Positions 7,074 to 8,622 of a DNA stretch of 8,622 nt are shown here, in pieces. Position numbers and translations under genes: made by a program. This DNA is from Pseudomonadales bacterium (GTDB taxonomy: Bacteria; Pseudomonadota; Gammaproteobacteria; Pseudomonadales; UBA7239). Below the pieces are notes generated by a model that saw nothing but the letters and a program-made list of their open reading frames with translations, made no database searches and was not told where the DNA came from. The stretch lies in assembly GCA_020443005.1 (NCBI GenBank), contig JAGRJA010000013.1:1-8622 (forward strand), written 5' to 3'. Numbering within the stretch: position 1 is the stretch's first letter; each line of letters begins with the position of its first letter.

Positions 7074-7499
7074 TCAACTGTCGCCCCAGAACTTGCGCAT
7101 CTCGATATACACAAACGATGCCGTCCAGGTGATCAATACCAGGCCGGTGAGCGACTCAAGTCCAACCAGAAAACGAACAAGACCGAGGGGTTCAATGTCA
7201 CCAAAACCCAGTGTGGTATAGGTAGTAAAGGAAAAATAGACACAGTCGAGCAGGCTGCTGTCAAAATTACCGCTAAATGCCGCCATATTCGTGGTATGCA
7301 ACAGCAGGAAATACCCCAGGCCAAACAACCAGATTTCGAGCACATGCCCGCAAAGCGCACCAAAAACACAGATCAGCACCCGCAGGCGATGGCGCATAGT
7401 GAAGCGCGGCACCAGCGTACTCAGGTAGCGCAATACCTCGTAGTGAATCACCACAGCAACAGACACCAGCAAACTGTTAAACAGGAAAGCTGCCAACAC
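7074..7499 (-). CDS. Small potassium-channel-like membrane protein (Ion_trans_2 type)
   Basis: The product is about 141 residues and resembles a small ion channel of the inner membrane. With the start chosen here, hydrophobic helices lie at about 2-24, 41-68 and 105-132. A pore helix and filter come before the last one: FTTYTTLGFGDIEPLG (91-106). TLGFGD is a variant of the potassium filter TVGYGD, with F in place of Y and L in place of V; GFGD filters are known in two-helix and two-pore channels. There is no RCK or cyclic-nucleotide domain, so gating is unknown. No ATG is suitable. AAAAGGAG at 7507-7514 favours one of the clustered GTG/GTG/TTG codons at 7502, 7499 and 7496, and 7499 gives a spacing of 7. 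The frame stays open to a GTG at 7538, but that adds a Cys/Lys/Arg-rich leader unlike a membrane protein start. Selectivity for potassium is inferred. Confidence 0.8.
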   Translation of the reverse strand: MLAAFLFNSLLVSVAVVIHYEVLRYLSTLVPRFTMRHRLRVLICVFGALCGHVLEIWLFGLGYFLLLHTTNMAAFSGNFDSSLLDCVYFSFTTYTTLGFGDIEPLGLVRFLVGLESLTGLVLITWTASFVYIEMRKFWGDS

Positions 7500-7506
7500 C
7501 ACACGA

Positions 7507-7514
7507 CTCCTTTT
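7507..7514 (-). promoter_or_regulatory. Ribosome binding site deciding the channel gene start
   Basis: Read on the minus strand this is AAAAGGAG. It precedes GTG, GTG and TTG codons by 4, 7 and 10 bases, making the middle GTG (7499) the best start. It also argues against the upstream GTG at 7538, which it would follow. Confidence 0.6.
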
Positions 7515-7598
7515 ACATCTTTTGCATCCCGCTTGCACCGTATCCGGCCTTCGGGTAACTTGCGCCCATTATTTAACCAATATCCCCAGAGTGCAAAC

Positions 7599-8622
7599 AT
7601 GGCCCAATATGTTTTTACCATGAACCGCGTTGGCAAGGTGGTTCCTCCCAAGCGTGAAATCCTCAAGGACATCTCCCTCTCCTTTTTCCCCGGCGCCAAG
7701 ATCGGTGTGCTCGGGCTGAACGGTTCGGGCAAGTCCTCACTGCTGCGCATCATGGCCGGCATCGACAAGGACTACAACGGCGAAGCCCGCCCCATGCCCG
7801 AGCTCAAGATCGGCTACCTCGAACAGGAGCCGGAGCTCGACCCGGAAAAGGATGTGCGCGGCAATGTCGAGGATGGCATGCGTGAAGCTGTTGATGCCCT
7901 GAAGGAGCTCGATACCGTTTATGCCGCCTATGCCGAAGAAGATGCCGACTTCGATGCACTGGCGAAACGCCAGGCCCAGCTGGAAGACATTATCCAGGCC
8001 TGGGATGCACACAACATCGAGCACACCATGGAAGTCGCTGCCGACGCCCTGCGACTGCCGCCCTGGGATGCCGATGTCACCAAACTCTCCGGTGGCGAGC
8101 GTCGACGCGTCGCCCTCTGCCGCCTGCTGCTTTCCAAACCGGACATGCTGTTGCTGGACGAGCCCACCAACCACCTCGATGCCGAATCGGTAGCCTGGCT
8201 GGAACACTTCCTGCAGGAATATGCCGGCACCGTGGTAGCCATCACCCACGATCGCTACTTTCTCGACAATGCTGCGGGCTGGATTCTGGAACTCGACCGC
8301 GGTCACGGTATTCCCTACGAGGGCAACTACTCCTCATGGCTGGAACAGAAAGAGAAGCGCCTGCAACAGGAGCAGCGCACCGAGGCAGCCCACCAGCGCG
8401 CCATCAAGCACGAGCTGGAGTGGGTTCGCTCCAACCCGAAAGGCCGCCACGCCAAAAACAAGGCACGTATCCAGCGTTTTGACGAGATGAGCTCAAGGGA
8501 ATTCCAGGAGCGCAACGAAACCAACGAAATCTACATCCCGCCCGGCCCGCGACTGGGCGACAAGGTGATCGAGTTTGACCATGTGAGCAAAAGTTTTGGC
8601 GACAAGGCGCTGATCAGCGACC
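7599..8622 (+). CDS. ettA: Energy-dependent translational throttle protein EttA (5' part, cut by window edge)
   Basis: The first 341 residues of an ABC-F ATPase are present. E. coli EttA (555 residues) binds the ribosomal E site and controls entry into elongation according to the ATP/ADP ratio. Translation from the ATG gives MAQYVFTMNRVGKVVPPKR, nearly the E. coli N-terminus. The first ABC domain has Walker A GLNGSGKSS (39-47), signature LSGGERRR (163-170), Walker B MLLLDEPTNHLD (183-194) with D187-E188, and switch H217. The EttA-specific arm lies at about 95-139, and the interdomain linker (about 242-322) includes EGNYSSWLEQK and IPPGPRLGDK. The second ABC domain begins at about 323 and is cut at the right edge, with about 214 residues missing. 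The arm and linker distinguish it from Uup, YheS and YbiT. Only a weak AGAG lies upstream of the ATG. It is divergent from the channel gene by 99 bases, with no strong promoter seen. Confidence 0.97.
   Translation, partial: MAQYVFTMNRVGKVVPPKREILKDISLSFFPGAKIGVLGLNGSGKSSLLRIMAGIDKDYNGEARPMPELKIGYLEQEPELDPEKDVRGNVEDGMREAVDALKELDTVYAAYAEEDADFDALAKRQAQLEDIIQAWDAHNIEHTMEVAADALRLPPWDADVTKLSGGERRRVALCRLLLSKPDMLLLDEPTNHLDAESVAWLEHFLQEYAGTVVAITHDRYFLDNAAGWILELDRGHGIPYEGNYSSWLEQKEKRLQQEQRTEAAHQRAIKHELEWVRSNPKGRHAKNKARIQRFDEMSSREFQERNETNEIYIPPGPRLGDKVIEFDHVSKSFGDKALISD

Noticed and set aside
7500..7538. Longer start for the channel gene at GTG 7538
   Set aside because: It would place the AAAAGGAG ribosome site inside the gene and add a Cys/Lys/Arg-rich leader before the first helix.
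7737..8306. Minus-strand open frame of 189 codons
   Set aside because: It is antisense to ettA, whose reading frame contains the intact ABC-F motifs. The frame is a by-product of the high-GC third positions of ettA.

Overview
The window is an ordinary chromosomal housekeeping segment of a Gammaproteobacterium. This rests on the presence of yfbR, ettA and glyA with close similarity to the Enterobacteria/Pseudomonas versions, and on the nrdR-ribD-ribE gene order common in that class. A marine gammaproteobacterium is a reasonable guess, but the genus cannot be named from the sequence. Seven complete genes and one right-truncated gene cover nearly everything. No mobile element, CRISPR array, tRNA or rRNA was found, and no gap between genes exceeds about 145 bases.

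Layout from left to right. A minus-strand cluster reads nrdR (2385 to 1918), ribD (1912 to 788) and ribE (693 to 19). It encodes the ribonucleotide reductase repressor NrdR, the bifunctional riboflavin deaminase/reductase and riboflavin synthase. The cluster probably continues beyond the left edge, since only 18 bases follow ribE. Divergent from nrdR is yfbR (2519-3115, plus), a 5'-deoxynucleotidase. It converges on a large minus-strand MMPL/RND-type exporter gene (5552 to 3156). Upstream of that, on the same strand and separated by a good intrinsic terminator, is glyA (6957 to 5695), serine hydroxymethyltransferase. A small potassium-channel-like membrane protein (7499 to 7074, minus) follows. 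Divergent from it is the 5' part of ettA (7599 to the right edge), the ABC-F translation factor.

Functionally the genes serve dNTP control (nrdR, yfbR), flavin synthesis (ribD, ribE), one-carbon metabolism (glyA), translation restart (ettA) and membrane transport (the MMPL exporter and the ion channel). The nrdR/yfbR divergent pair is the most coherent regulatory idea, because both act on deoxynucleotide pools.

I see no convincing undescribed system. The second-look items are small: an inverted repeat over the yfbR ribosome binding site, NrdR-box half-sites between nrdR and yfbR, a perfect hairpin upstream of glyA, and a channel with a GFGD-type filter and a non-ATG start.
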